36,656 nucleotides of DNA from PVC group bacterium. GTDB taxonomy: Bacteria; Verrucomicrobiota; Kiritimatiellia; CAIKKV01. Positions 24,544 through 32,694 of this stretch are shown piece after piece (the stretch's first letter is position 1; each line of letters begins with the position of its first letter). The notes beneath the pieces are model-generated. The model was not told the origin of the DNA and did no database searches. It saw only the letters and a list, made by a program, of their open reading frames with translations. The stretch lies in assembly GCA_945898015.1 (NCBI GenBank), contig CAMDGM010000034.1:1-36656 (forward strand), in the 5' to 3' direction. A program made the translations under genes and the position numbers.

Positions 24544-25572
24544 ATGGCAAGACCACTGAGAAACGAGGTCAAAGGCGGCTGGTATCACGCCATGTCGCGC
24601 GGACTCGATCGCCAGACGATCTTCTGGGACGACCGGGATCGGATCCGGTTCTTGGAACTGCTGGGTAAGGCGGTCGAACGGTACGGTGTTCGCCTCCACG
24701 CCTACGTGTTGATGACAAACCATTTCCACTTGTTGCTGGAGACGCCTTCGGCAAATCTGGCGGCCTGCATGCAATGGCTCAAGCAGTCCTACTCCATGTG
24801 GTTTAATGTGCGACATGGGCGGGTGGGCCCCCTTTTCCAGGGCCGCTATCGCAGCGTGCCGGTGGAGGACGCGGGCTGGGTCTTTGAGCTCAGCCTCTAT
24901 ATTCATTTGAATCCGCTGCGATTGGCGCGATTCAAGTTGGGCCGGGTCGAGCGGCAAGGCAGTAGCGGGGATAGCGAGCGACCGCTTCCCCGAGCCGAGA
25001 GCACCCGGCGTCTGCGGGAGTTGCGGCGCTATCCGTGGAGCTCTTACCTCGCCTATGGGGGTTATTCAATGGCGCCCGAGTGGCTTACCACCGCCGTCAT
25101 CCACGAACGGGCGGGCGGCCGCAATCCGCGACAAGCCTATCGGAAACAGGTGATGGCGCGATTGACAGGGGGTGAGACGGGCGATATTCTTGAGCGGATC
25201 CGGGATGCCGTGGCGATCGGGTCCGAAAGCTTTCGTGAAGGCGTACGGAAGCGGCTACGGGATTCGGGCCGCGAGATTGCCGGCCACCGGGCTGCCCGGG
25301 ACCGTATCGAACTCCAGCGGGTTCTGACGGCGGTCGAACGGGTAACGGGCGAACCGGTGAAGAAAGGCGTCCGAGGCGGACTGGGCCGCGATCTCGTCTT
25401 AAAGGCGGCCTGGGATTCGGGGAGTTGGACATTGAAGGCGTTGGGGGAGCAAATGGGCAACCTGGATTATGTCACCGTCCACCATGCCATTCACCGGATC
25501 GGGCGGCAACTTGCGAAAAAGACCGACCTGCGAGTCATGCTGAAAGAGATCACGCATGAAATGTATATATGA
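24544..25572 (+). CDS. REP-associated tyrosine transposase (RAYT, Y1/HUH family) with DnaA-like C-terminal domain
   Basis: The 342-aa protein starts MARPLRNEVKGGWYHAMSRG, as usual for this group. The HUH metal-binding motif is NHFHLLLE with His60 and His62. A Tyr (Y83 in KQSYSMWFN) in the following helix is the probable nucleophile, and the family motif GPLFQGRYRSVPVE comes next. The C-terminal ~90 residues (from about RIELQRVLTAVERVTG) resemble a DnaA domain IV-type DNA-binding helix set, ending MGNLDYVTVHHAIHRIGRQL. RAYTs cut and join single-stranded REP-like hairpins. The stop codon lies inside the right 27-bp inverted repeat. Many bacterial genomes have related single-copy RAYT genes. Confidence 0.93.
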   Translation: MARPLRNEVKGGWYHAMSRGLDRQTIFWDDRDRIRFLELLGKAVERYGVRLHAYVLMTNHFHLLLETPSANLAACMQWLKQSYSMWFNVRHGRVGPLFQGRYRSVPVEDAGWVFELSLYIHLNPLRLARFKLGRVERQGSSGDSERPLPRAESTRRLRELRRYPWSSYLAYGGYSMAPEWLTTAVIHERAGGRNPRQAYRKQVMARLTGGETGDILERIRDAVAIGSESFREGVRKRLRDSGREIAGHRAARDRIELQRVLTAVERVTGEPVKKGVRGGLGRDLVLKAAWDSGSWTLKALGEQMGNLDYVTVHHAIHRIGRQLAKKTDLRVMLKEITHEMYI

Positions 25573-25588
25573 AAGACCTGACCCCTAT
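25562..25588. repeat. Right 27-bp inverted repeat of the RAYT element
   Basis: It is the exact reverse complement of 24479-24505 and contains the transposase stop codon (TGA at 25570-25572). A further copy of its core, AAAGACCTGACCCCTATGC, lies at 25621-25639. Confidence 0.85.
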
Positions 25589-25684
25589 ACTCCTTACTCT
25601 ATACTATAACCCTATGCTACAAAGACCTGACCCCTATGCTATTGACCCCTATGCTATGAGAGTTTTTGGAGATATATTCCTAAA

Positions 25685-26545
25685 ATGAACCGGATCTCCA
25701 TCATCACCTTGACCTACAACAAGCTCGCCTGCACCCGGCGGTGCCTGCCGAGCTTGCTGCACTCCGACTGCAAGGCGTGGGAGTTGATCGTGGTGGAGAA
25801 CGGCTCCACGGACGGCACTCGGGAGTGGCTGGACGGCTTCCAGCGGGAGGCGGGCCGGGCGGGGGGGAAGGTGACGATTCTCGCCCATGCCGCCAACGTC
25901 GGCTGTTCCACGGCCCGCAACCAGGCGATTGCCGCTTCATGCGGCGAGCGGATTGTGTTTGTCGACAACGACGTGGCGCTCCGGAACCGGAACTGGCTTG
26001 AAAAGCTCAGTCAGGTTCTCGATGAGGATCCCGGGGTGGGCGTGGTCGGGCCGAAATTGGTGTATCCCTTTCCGCCGCACCGGATTCAATTTGCGGGCGG
26101 GGCGGTCTCGCGGACCGGCCGGGTGCAATTCATGGGACGGGGGGCCGCGATTGACGACCCCCGGTTCAACACCCGCCGGGAGGTCCAGTATGTCATCAGC
26201 GCCTGCATGATGATCCGGCGCGAGGCGCTCCTGGCGGCGGGCGGGTTTGACGAGGCTTTCAATCCGGTGCAGTTCGAGGACACCGATCTGTGCTACAAGG
26301 TCCGGCGCAACGGGCTTCGGATCCAGTATGAGCCTTCGGTGGAAATGTATCATTTCGAAAGCGTGACCACCGCCGGCACGCCGGGGATCTCCAACACGGC
26401 GCTTGTGGTCCGGCATGGACTCCTGTTCAAGGAGCGCTGGAAGGCGATGTTCGGGTCGGAAAACGGACCGCCGGATTCGGAAATCGCCTGGCAGAAGATC
26501 GCGATTCCGCCGCTGGACAGCATTCCCGAACCCCCGCTGGTGTAG
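25685..26545 (+). CDS. Glycosyltransferase family 2
   Basis: The 286-aa cytoplasmic enzyme has the GT-A fold of family 2: the opening strand MNRISIITLTYNKLACTRRC, nucleotide-binding VVENGSTDGTREWL, the D-x-D-like metal site FVDNDVALRNRNW, and the acceptor-side YVISACMMIRREAL with FDEAFNPVQFEDTDLCYKVR. It lacks membrane segments. The most similar proteins are rhamnosyltransferase- or WsaE-like GT2s that add sugars to lipid-linked EPS/O-antigen repeat units. It begins the EPS cluster right after the RAYT element, so the element may have inserted between this gene and its original promoter. Confidence 0.9.
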   Translation: MNRISIITLTYNKLACTRRCLPSLLHSDCKAWELIVVENGSTDGTREWLDGFQREAGRAGGKVTILAHAANVGCSTARNQAIAASCGERIVFVDNDVALRNRNWLEKLSQVLDEDPGVGVVGPKLVYPFPPHRIQFAGGAVSRTGRVQFMGRGAAIDDPRFNTRREVQYVISACMMIRREALLAAGGFDEAFNPVQFEDTDLCYKVRRNGLRIQYEPSVEMYHFESVTTAGTPGISNTALVVRHGLLFKERWKAMFGSENGPPDSEIAWQKIAIPPLDSIPEPPLV

Positions 26546-26596
26546 AGCGCTGGACAGTGCCTTCCATTGAGGCTAGTATAGGCAGGACTTAGAAGA

Positions 26597-26639
26597 CAGA
26601 ATTCAGAATCCGGAATGAAGTCGGTTATTCTGACTTCTG
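26597..26639 (+). other. Imperfect hairpin between GT2 and ACP genes
   Basis: CAGAATTCAGAAT (26597-26609) can pair with ATTCTGACTTCTG (26627-26639) with one mismatch around a 17-nt loop. It resembles AGAAGTCAGAA-type dispersed repeats common in bacterial genomes. There is no U-tract after it, so it is not a standard terminator. It ends about 50 bp before the ACP start. Confidence 0.4.
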
Positions 26640-26689
26640 GCTGCCTGCTCAGCGCTTTCGGTTGTTCGGTAAATGAGGAGTCCATTGAC

Positions 26690-26956
26690 ATGGCCGACGA
26701 AACGGTGGAAAGCCGGTTGAAGAAGATGATTGTCGAGCGGTTGTTCATGAAAATCGCCCCGGACCAGATCGAGAACGACAAGTCCCTGGTGAACGATTAC
26801 GGGGTGGATTCCGTGAGCCTGTTCGAGCTGGTGGTGGGGATCGAGGAGGAGTTCGGCGTCCGGATCGGCGACAATGAATTCGACATCAAGAACTTCCACA
26901 CCGTCTCGGCCCTGGCCCGTTTTGTCCGTTCCAAGCTGAATCCGGCCGGCGCCTGA
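26690..26956 (+). CDS. Acyl carrier protein
   Basis: The ATG at 26690, with GAGGAG nine bases upstream, gives an 88-aa acidic helical protein. The phosphopantetheine site is Ser41 in GVDSVSLFELVVGIEE, followed by an acidic helix (EFGVRIGDNEF) and TVSALARFVRSKL. The ORF is open back to 26615, but the extra N-terminal part (MKSVILTSGCLLSAF) overlaps the repeat-like hairpin and lacks family similarity. Its position directly before two hydrolases of the exosortase-A/EPS type matches ACPs seen in such loci. It is the only ACP in the window and could also serve the KS pair encoded about 9 kb upstream. Confidence 0.9.
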   Translation: MADETVESRLKKMIVERLFMKIAPDQIENDKSLVNDYGVDSVSLFELVVGIEEEFGVRIGDNEFDIKNFHTVSALARFVRSKLNPAGA

Positions 26957-26970
26957 TCCGGCCCCCCTCC

Positions 26971-27807
26971 ATGAAAGAAGAACCCGTCAGAATCGGCAGC
27001 GGCGGCGACTGGCTCAGCGGCATGATGCATACGCCGGCCGGTGCTCTGGCGGGCTCGGTTCTTATCTGCGAGCCGCTGTTCGAGGAGCGCAAGTCGGCGC
27101 ACCGGACCCTGGTGGAAATGGCACGGGCCTTATGCGCCGACGGCTTGGGCGTGCTCCGGTTCGATTATCGCGGCTGCGGCGACAGTGCGGGGGACTTCCC
27201 TTCGTTTTCCGTGCCCGATTGGCTGGCGGATATCCGGGCCGCCGAGGGCTTCTTGCGGCAGCAATTCCCCGGAAAACCGGCTGGCGTGTTGGGTTTGCGG
27301 TTGGGGGCGTCTTTGGCGTTGAAAGCGCTGTCGGACTCGGCGGTCGCGCCATTTGATTTTGCGGTTCTCTGGGAGCCCGTGGTGAACGGGCGGGATTATC
27401 TGGACACGGAGTTGCGCAAGAAATTGATGAAGGAGATGCTGACCTTCGGCAAGAGCCGGTGCACAAGAGAGGCGCTGCTGGCCGATCTGGCGGCCGGGCG
27501 GGGGATCGATTTTGACGGGTATCTGATTTCGCCGGGCCTTCATCAGGATTTGAGCAGCCTTGATCTTCTTCAGCCTGTGGGGCCCATTCCCCGGCAATGC
27601 CTGGTCATGGGGATCGGCTCGTCCTCGCAGCCGGCTCAACCGCTAGTGAGTTTGGCGGAAAAGTTACGAGCGGCGCAGTCCCAGGTTGAGCTTCAGGTGG
27701 TCCGGTCGCAGCCGCTCTGGAGTCTGGTGGGGCTGGTGTCGTGTCCCGTCCTGGTCCGTGACACGCAGGAATGGATGAGGAAAGCGGTTGGCCATGCCGG
27801 CGGATAG
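26971..27807 (+). CDS. Alpha/beta-hydrolase-fold protein, exosortase-A-associated hydrolase 2 type, nucleophile replaced by Arg
   Basis: The 278-aa protein has the alpha/beta-hydrolase layout: VLICEPLFEERKSAHRT, then LGVLRFDYRGCGDSAGDFP, then the elbow VLGLRLGASLALKAL. At the elbow the G-x-S-x-G nucleophile is Arg110 (GLRLG), so normal hydrolase chemistry is not possible. From memory the same substitution is typical of the TIGR03101-like 'hydrolase 2' family linked to exosortase-A and EPS loci. The later segment VLWEPVVNGRDYLDTELRKK is also family-like. No signal peptide is visible. It probably binds an acyl or glycosyl substrate, or works with the next gene as a pair. It begins 14 bp after the ACP stop. 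Confidence 0.8.
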   Translation: MKEEPVRIGSGGDWLSGMMHTPAGALAGSVLICEPLFEERKSAHRTLVEMARALCADGLGVLRFDYRGCGDSAGDFPSFSVPDWLADIRAAEGFLRQQFPGKPAGVLGLRLGASLALKALSDSAVAPFDFAVLWEPVVNGRDYLDTELRKKLMKEMLTFGKSRCTREALLADLAAGRGIDFDGYLISPGLHQDLSSLDLLQPVGPIPRQCLVMGIGSSSQPAQPLVSLAEKLRAAQSQVELQVVRSQPLWSLVGLVSCPVLVRDTQEWMRKAVGHAGG

Positions 27808-27819
27808 GGTTTCTCTATA

Positions 27820-28656
27820 ATGGAAACAACGGTTACATTCGGCAAAGAAGCGGCGTCGTTGCGGGGCGTTCTGCATGAGCCTGAGCGCTCGAACGGCGTG
27901 GGGGTCGTCTTTCTGCACGGATGGCCGGGGAATCGAATCGGCCCGCACCGCATGTTCGTGACGCTGGCGCGCCGGCTGGCCGGACTTGGATTCCACAGCC
28001 TCCGGATCGATTTCCGGGGGCGGGGGGACAGTGACGGCCGGGCGGAAGACGCGTCGATCGGCACGATGATCGAGGACACGGCCGTGGCCGTGGATTTCCT
28101 GGCCCGCCGGCCGGAGATCAAAAAACTATACCTGCTCGGCATCTGCTCCGGCGGAAAAGTGGCGATCGGCGCGGCGTCCGCGGATCCCCGCCTCGCCGGC
28201 CTGGTCCTCTGGTCCGCCGAAGCCATGGGCCCGCTCCGGACGCGCTCGGCCCGCACCCACAAGTCCGTGTCCGCACTCCGCCTTTACCTGAACAAGCTTT
28301 CCTCCGCCGAGACGTGGAAGAAAATCCTGACCTTCCGGGTCAACACGCGCATGGTGCGCAAGGCCATTATCACCGACGAAACCCCGCGTGATGCGGAGGT
28401 GGTCCGGGAGACGGCCATGCTGGACGCATTCAAGGGGTTTCAGGGGAAGCTTCTGTTCATTTATGGCGGCAACGATCCGGATACGAAGTTCGCCGCCGAG
28501 GCGTACACGAAATTTTGCACGCGCCACGGAATTCCGAGCGAGTTCCACGAGATTCCCGAGGCCAACCACAGTTTCTATTCGCTGGAATGGGAGCGGAACG
28601 TGCTGGCCTGGTCCGAACACTGGTTGATCCGGCAGGCCGAGTCCGATCGGAGATGA
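27820..28656 (+). CDS. Alpha/beta hydrolase, exosortase-A-associated hydrolase 1 type, with Cys nucleophile
   Basis: The 278-aa protein shows the hydrolase fold with VVFLHGWPGNRIGPHRMFV, FHSLRIDFRGRGDSDGR, the nucleophile elbow LLGICSGGKVAIGAAS, an acid in YGGNDPDTKF and the terminal His in EANHSFYSLEWERN. The triad is therefore Cys109-Asp219-His250, with Cys where serine hydrolases have Ser. The same cysteine is a feature of the TIGR03100-like 'hydrolase 1' family of exosortase-A loci as I recall it. It would hydrolyse or transfer an acyl group, perhaps from the ACP just upstream. The start codon at 27820 lies 12 bp after the preceding stop. Confidence 0.82.
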   Translation: METTVTFGKEAASLRGVLHEPERSNGVGVVFLHGWPGNRIGPHRMFVTLARRLAGLGFHSLRIDFRGRGDSDGRAEDASIGTMIEDTAVAVDFLARRPEIKKLYLLGICSGGKVAIGAASADPRLAGLVLWSAEAMGPLRTRSARTHKSVSALRLYLNKLSSAETWKKILTFRVNTRMVRKAIITDETPRDAEVVRETAMLDAFKGFQGKLLFIYGGNDPDTKFAAEAYTKFCTRHGIPSEFHEIPEANHSFYSLEWERNVLAWSEHWLIRQAESDRR

Positions 28657-28660
28657 GGCA

Positions 28661-31048
28661 GTGAGCACGCCGATGCCACGACGCCGAAAAATCCTGTTTC
28701 TTAATCACGTCGCCACGGTCAGCGGGGCGGAAGCCAGCCTGCTGGACACCGTGATGGCGCTGGACCGGGTCCGGCATGAGCCCGTCGTGATGCTGCCCGG
28801 GCCCGGCCGGTTGTCCGAATTTCTGGCGCACGCCCGTATCCGGACCGAATTCATGCCCCTGTGCCGATTCCGGAAGACGAGCAACCCCCTGCTGCTTCTG
28901 GGGTATCTGTTCCAGGTGTTGACGGGGGCCAGGCGCCTGGCCCGCTTTATCCGCCGGGAACAGGTGGACCTCCTGCATGCCAACAGCAACACCGCGCAGG
29001 TTTACGCCGGGCTGGCGGCGCGCTGGGCCGGGATCCCCTGTGTCTGGCACTGCCGTGATCTCGTGGAGCTGGGAGTGCTGGGAAAATGGATGGCGGCCCA
29101 CGCCACGGCCATCGTCGCCATTTCCACTGCGGTGAAGCGCCAGCTTTGTCAGTATGGGCCGGAAGTCAAAATCACGGTCATCCACAACGGGATTGACGGG
29201 GTTGCGTTCCAGACGGGGGCTGACGGGCCGGCGGTTCGCCGGGAATGGGGGGTGAAGGAGAACGCCTTCCTGGTCGGCATGGCGGGTCAGCTGGTGCCCT
29301 GGAAAAATCACGCACTTTTCCTGAAAGCCGCCGGCACGATCGCCGCCGCGGTTCCGGAGGCCCGCTTCCTGATCGTCGGCGCCAATTTGTTTGATCCCGG
29401 TTCCGGTTATGAGGCGGGCCTCCGGGCGCTGGCGCGGGAGGCCGGCCTTGAAGAGCGCCTGATTTTTTCCGGATACCGGACGGATATGAATTCCGTCCTG
29501 GCCGGACTCGATCTCCTGATTCATCCGGCGGATCGGGAGCCGCTGGGCCGGGTGATTTTGGAGGCCATGGCCCTGGGCAAGCCGGTTATCGCGGTGAATG
29601 CGGGCGGACCGGCGGAGATCATCCACTCCGGAATCGACGGTGTTCTGGTGCCGCCCGGCGATGACGAGGCCCTGGCGGAAACGGCGATGGCCTTGTGGCG
29701 GGATAAGGATAAGGCCGCCCGCCTGGGAGTTGCCGCCCGCGAGCGGATCCGGCGCGATTTCAGCAGCCGGGCCCATGTGGAAAAGATCGAAGCGCTTTAT
29801 GACACGCTGCTCGGCGGAGGCGCCGCCGGCCGGCCGATCCGGATCGCGATGGTGCTCGGCGAGTTTCCGTCGATTTCGGAAACCTTTATTCTCCGGGAGA
29901 TCATCGCGCTCGAGCAATGCGGATGCCAGGTCCTCCTGTTGGCGTTAAAGCGGCCGGTTTCGCGGGCGGTTCATCCGGAGGCGATGCCCTTTCTTTCACG
30001 GGTTCATTATCGGGTGTCCGTGCTGGCGGGGTCGTCGATTTCAGCGCGGCTGCATTTCCTGTTCACGAGGCCGGGCGGGTACCTGTCGTTGCTTGGCCAG
30101 GCTCTGCTCCGGGGCGATCCGGATGGCGGCTCCCGCCTGAGAGCGTTGTATCATCTGTTGACGGCCGCCGAATTCGCTCGGGTGGCGGAGCGCGCGGGGG
30201 TTACGCATGTGCATGCCCAGTTCGCGACGGTTCCCGCGGATATTGGCGCCGGGATGGCCCGGCTTCTGGGGGTTCCCTTCAGCTTTTCGGCGCATGCCTG
30301 GGATATCTACACCCGGAAAAAAGCGGCGACGGAGGCAAGGCTGCGCGAGGCCGCTTTTGTGGCGGTGTGTACGAGGCAGGGCCGCGAGTACCTGAAGGCG
30401 CTGGCCCCCTGGATGCCGGAGGAACGCGTGGTGTTGATCCGTCACGGGATCGTTCCCGGGTGGTTTGTGCCGGGGACGGCGGCGGAACCGGTGATCCTGG
30501 GGGTCGGCCGGCTTGAGAGAAAAAAAGGGTTTCGTTTTCTCATCGAGGCTTGCCGGATTTTAAAAGAAGGCGGAGTCGATTTCCGGTGTGTGATCGTGGG
30601 GGAGGGAACGTTGTGGCAATCGCTGGCGGAGCAGATTGTGAAAAGCGGGCTTGAACGCGAGGTCACGCTGGCTGGCGCGCTGACGCAGGATAAGTTGATG
30701 GAACGGTATGGAACTGCTAGGGTGGTTGCCATTCCGTCGGTCGTGGCGGCGGATGGCGATCGCGATGGGCTTCCCAATGTGCTTTTGGAGGCGATGGCCA
30801 TGCAGATTCCGGTGGTGGCCACCACGGCTTCGGCCGTTCCGGAGGTTGTGACGGAGGGCGTGCAGGGGTTGCTGGTTCCGCCGGGGGATCCGCTCAGGCT
30901 GGCGGACGGGTTGAAGGCGCTGCTCGCGGATGAAGCCCTCCGGCAGCGGATGGGCCGGCAGGGCCGGGAGACGGTGTGCCGGGATTTTGATAGCACCCGC
31001 AATGTGGCGCGACTGGTCGCGCTGTTCAACGAGGTTGGCGCGGGATAA
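28661..31048 (+). CDS. Tandem two-domain GT4 glycosyltransferase (795 aa)
   Basis: Two complete GT-B family 4 transferases are fused. The first spans about residues 8-385 (start RRKILFLNHVATVSGAEASL; sugar-nucleotide motif EPLGRVILEAMALGKPVIAV). The second spans about 392-795 (RIAMVLGEFPSISETFILRE; motif DGLPNVLLEAMAMQIPVVAT). Each has its own E-x7-E donor site. The second domain resembles WcaL/colanic-acid-type transferases. The fusion would add two successive sugars on the cytoplasmic face of the membrane. The GTG start at 28661 has GAGG just upstream; an ATG at 28673 is an alternative. It follows the preceding gene by 4 bp. Confidence 0.92.
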   Translation: MSTPMPRRRKILFLNHVATVSGAEASLLDTVMALDRVRHEPVVMLPGPGRLSEFLAHARIRTEFMPLCRFRKTSNPLLLLGYLFQVLTGARRLARFIRREQVDLLHANSNTAQVYAGLAARWAGIPCVWHCRDLVELGVLGKWMAAHATAIVAISTAVKRQLCQYGPEVKITVIHNGIDGVAFQTGADGPAVRREWGVKENAFLVGMAGQLVPWKNHALFLKAAGTIAAAVPEARFLIVGANLFDPGSGYEAGLRALAREAGLEERLIFSGYRTDMNSVLAGLDLLIHPADREPLGRVILEAMALGKPVIAVNAGGPAEIIHSGIDGVLVPPGDDEALAETAMALWRDKDKAARLGVAARERIRRDFSSRAHVEKIEALYDTLLGGGAAGRPIRIAMVLGEFPSISETFILREIIALEQCGCQVLLLALKRPVSRAVHPEAMPFLSRVHYRVSVLAGSSISARLHFLFTRPGGYLSLLGQALLRGDPDGGSRLRALYHLLTAAEFARVAERAGVTHVHAQFATVPADIGAGMARLLGVPFSFSAHAWDIYTRKKAATEARLREAAFVAVCTRQGREYLKALAPWMPEERVVLIRHGIVPGWFVPGTAAEPVILGVGRLERKKGFRFLIEACRILKEGGVDFRCVIVGEGTLWQSLAEQIVKSGLEREVTLAGALTQDKLMERYGTARVVAIPSVVAADGDRDGLPNVLLEAMAMQIPVVATTASAVPEVVTEGVQGLLVPPGDPLRLADGLKALLADEALRQRMGRQGRETVCRDFDSTRNVARLVALFNEVGAG

Positions 31049-31073
31049 CGGCCGGGTTGGCCCAGGACGAACA

Positions 31074-32672
31074 ATGGTTTCCGGACATGGCAAAGACATT
31101 CTGAAAGGCGCGGCCATCATCAGCGCCTTTGTGCTGGTGGGCAAGGCGATGGGCTTCGTCCAGAAGCTGGTGATGGCGCATTATTTCGGAACCGGGGTCG
31201 AGGCGGACGCCTATACGCTGGCCTTCAGCAGCATTGTGTTTGCGATTGGCCTGTTTCCCCAGCAGTTGCTCTCCCCGTTTTTACCCCTGTTCGCGGAGAA
31301 GCGGAAAAAGGAGGGGGAGGCCGCGGCGTGGCGATTGGCCGGTTCGGTGGGCAGCCTCGTCGTCCTGGCCCTGGTGGCCGTGGTTGTGGCCGGGGTGACG
31401 CTGGCGCCGCAACTGGTCGGGGCGGCCTCGTCGTTCAAGTCGGCCGACACCACGCGGCTGGCGGTGAAGCTGGTCAGGATCATGATGCCGGCGGTCTATT
31501 TCATGGGCCTGTTCGCGTTCCTGGCCCTGCTCCTCAATGCCCAGAAGCGGTTCGCGAGGCCGGCCCTGGGCGACACCGTCAACAAACTGGTGCTGATTGG
31601 GGGGCTGATCCTGCTCTATCGCTTTTTCGGAATCAGCGGCCTGGCCGTGGGCGTGGTGCTGGGGGCGGCGGCTGGATACGTGATTGCGGCCACTGGCGTG
31701 AAGGACCGGTTGCGGGGGTTGTCGTTCGGGGTTGATTGGAAAGAGCCCGCGTTGAAGCAGCTGGGCGTGCTGATGCTTCCGATTCTCCTGTCGGTGGTGA
31801 TCGCCCAGGTGCGGACGATCATTGACTACAAGTTTGCCTCCGGCATGGCGGAGGGAAGCACCGCCAGCATCAACTATGCCCGCAGTCTGGTGGACACGCT
31901 CGTCCTCCTGGTGCCGACCGCCGTCGGGGTTGCCATCTATCCGGTCTTTTCGGATATGGCGGCTGGGAAGGACCGGGTGGCGCTGAGCGACATGTTGATG
32001 CGGTCGCTCCGGATGATGGTCTTCCTCTTTATCCCCGTTTCCGTGGCGCTGATCCTGCTGCGCACCCCGATCGTCCAGATTGCGTTCCAGCGGGGGCAGT
32101 TCACCCATGAGTCCGTGGCGTTGACGGTGGCCCCGCTGACCTATTATTCGCTGGGACTCACCGCCTTCGCGTTGGAGATCCTCCTGATGCGGTTTTATTT
32201 CTCCATGAAAAACACACTCACGCCGGCCATCGTCGGCGGCCTTTGCGTGCTGGTCCACCTGGGCGTGATCCTGATGTTCAAGGACAGCCTGCAGAATGCC
32301 AGCATGGCGCTGGCCGCCACGGTTTCCAAGGGTGTCAAGGTGGCGGTCCTGTTTGTGTTGCTGGGGTCTTTCCTGCCGACGCTTCAGTGGCGGAAAAACG
32401 GCGTCTTTGTGTTGAAAACGCTGATGGCCGCCGCCTGCATGGGTGTGGCGCTGGTGCTCGTGTTCAAAGGGGCGGCCGCCGTTCTTCCGGACCCGGATGC
32501 TGTGGGCAAGCTGGCGCGCCTGCTGGTGCTGGCGCTGGAGACGGGTGCTGCGGGAGTGGTCGGGCTGGCGGTGTTTGCGGCGGTGGCGCGGATGCTCCGG
32601 ATGGAGGAGTCTTCCGCTATCGGGGCCTGGGTGAAAAAGCGGGTGGGCGCGCGAGTTTCGGGCGGGGGTTAA
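31074..32672 (+). CDS. MurJ/MviN-like lipid-linked oligosaccharide flippase
   Basis: The 532-aa membrane protein has about 14 hydrophobic segments. Family features are LVGKAMGFVQKLVMAHYFGT near the N-terminus, EADAYTLAFSSIVFAIGLFP, PFLPLFAEKRKKEGEAAAW and LRTPIVQIAFQRGQFTHESV around residues 325-345. MurJ flips lipid II, but MviN-family paralogues in EPS loci flip other lipid-linked units. With GTs before and an O-antigen ligase/polymerase after, this copy probably serves the EPS repeat unit. The frame is open upstream to 30930, but the ATG at 31074 with AGGA upstream begins the conserved part. Confidence 0.9.
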   Translation: MVSGHGKDILKGAAIISAFVLVGKAMGFVQKLVMAHYFGTGVEADAYTLAFSSIVFAIGLFPQQLLSPFLPLFAEKRKKEGEAAAWRLAGSVGSLVVLALVAVVVAGVTLAPQLVGAASSFKSADTTRLAVKLVRIMMPAVYFMGLFAFLALLLNAQKRFARPALGDTVNKLVLIGGLILLYRFFGISGLAVGVVLGAAAGYVIAATGVKDRLRGLSFGVDWKEPALKQLGVLMLPILLSVVIAQVRTIIDYKFASGMAEGSTASINYARSLVDTLVLLVPTAVGVAIYPVFSDMAAGKDRVALSDMLMRSLRMMVFLFIPVSVALILLRTPIVQIAFQRGQFTHESVALTVAPLTYYSLGLTAFALEILLMRFYFSMKNTLTPAIVGGLCVLVHLGVILMFKDSLQNASMALAATVSKGVKVAVLFVLLGSFLPTLQWRKNGVFVLKTLMAAACMGVALVLVFKGAAAVLPDPDAVGKLARLLVLALETGAAGVVGLAVFAAVARMLRMEESSAIGAWVKKRVGARVSGGG

Positions 32673-32694
32673 GGCGTTCATCGCGGGGCAAGTC

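Larger units (their letters stand above)
24447..25639 (+). mobile_element. RAYT transposase unit with GACCTGACCCC-type flanking repeats
   Basis: The limits are set by the outermost good copies of the GGGGTCAGGTCTTT motif: two in one orientation on the left and two in the opposite orientation on the right (25571-25588 and 25621-25639), plus a third partial right copy near 25641 (TTGACCCCTATGCTATGAG). The 27-bp inner arms form a perfect inverted repeat. The left flank is AT-rich with TATATA, as is the right. No target-site duplication was sought beyond inspection; none is obvious, as expected for HUH-type elements. Confidence 0.75.

Noticed and set aside
26615..26689. Signal-peptide-like N-terminal extension of the ACP
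   Set aside because: It arises from the repeat-like hairpin region; the ATG at 26690 has a strong GAGGAG site and matches the ACP family start.
27816..27821. Perfect TATAAT before hydrolase 1
   Set aside because: It overlaps the start codon and has no -35 at a suitable distance, and the gene is 12 bp from its upstream neighbour, so a promoter is unlikely.
30930..31073. Upstream extension of the MurJ-like frame
   Set aside because: It overlaps the end of the GT4 fusion gene and lacks membrane-protein character; the ATG at 31074 has a ribosome site and begins the conserved region.
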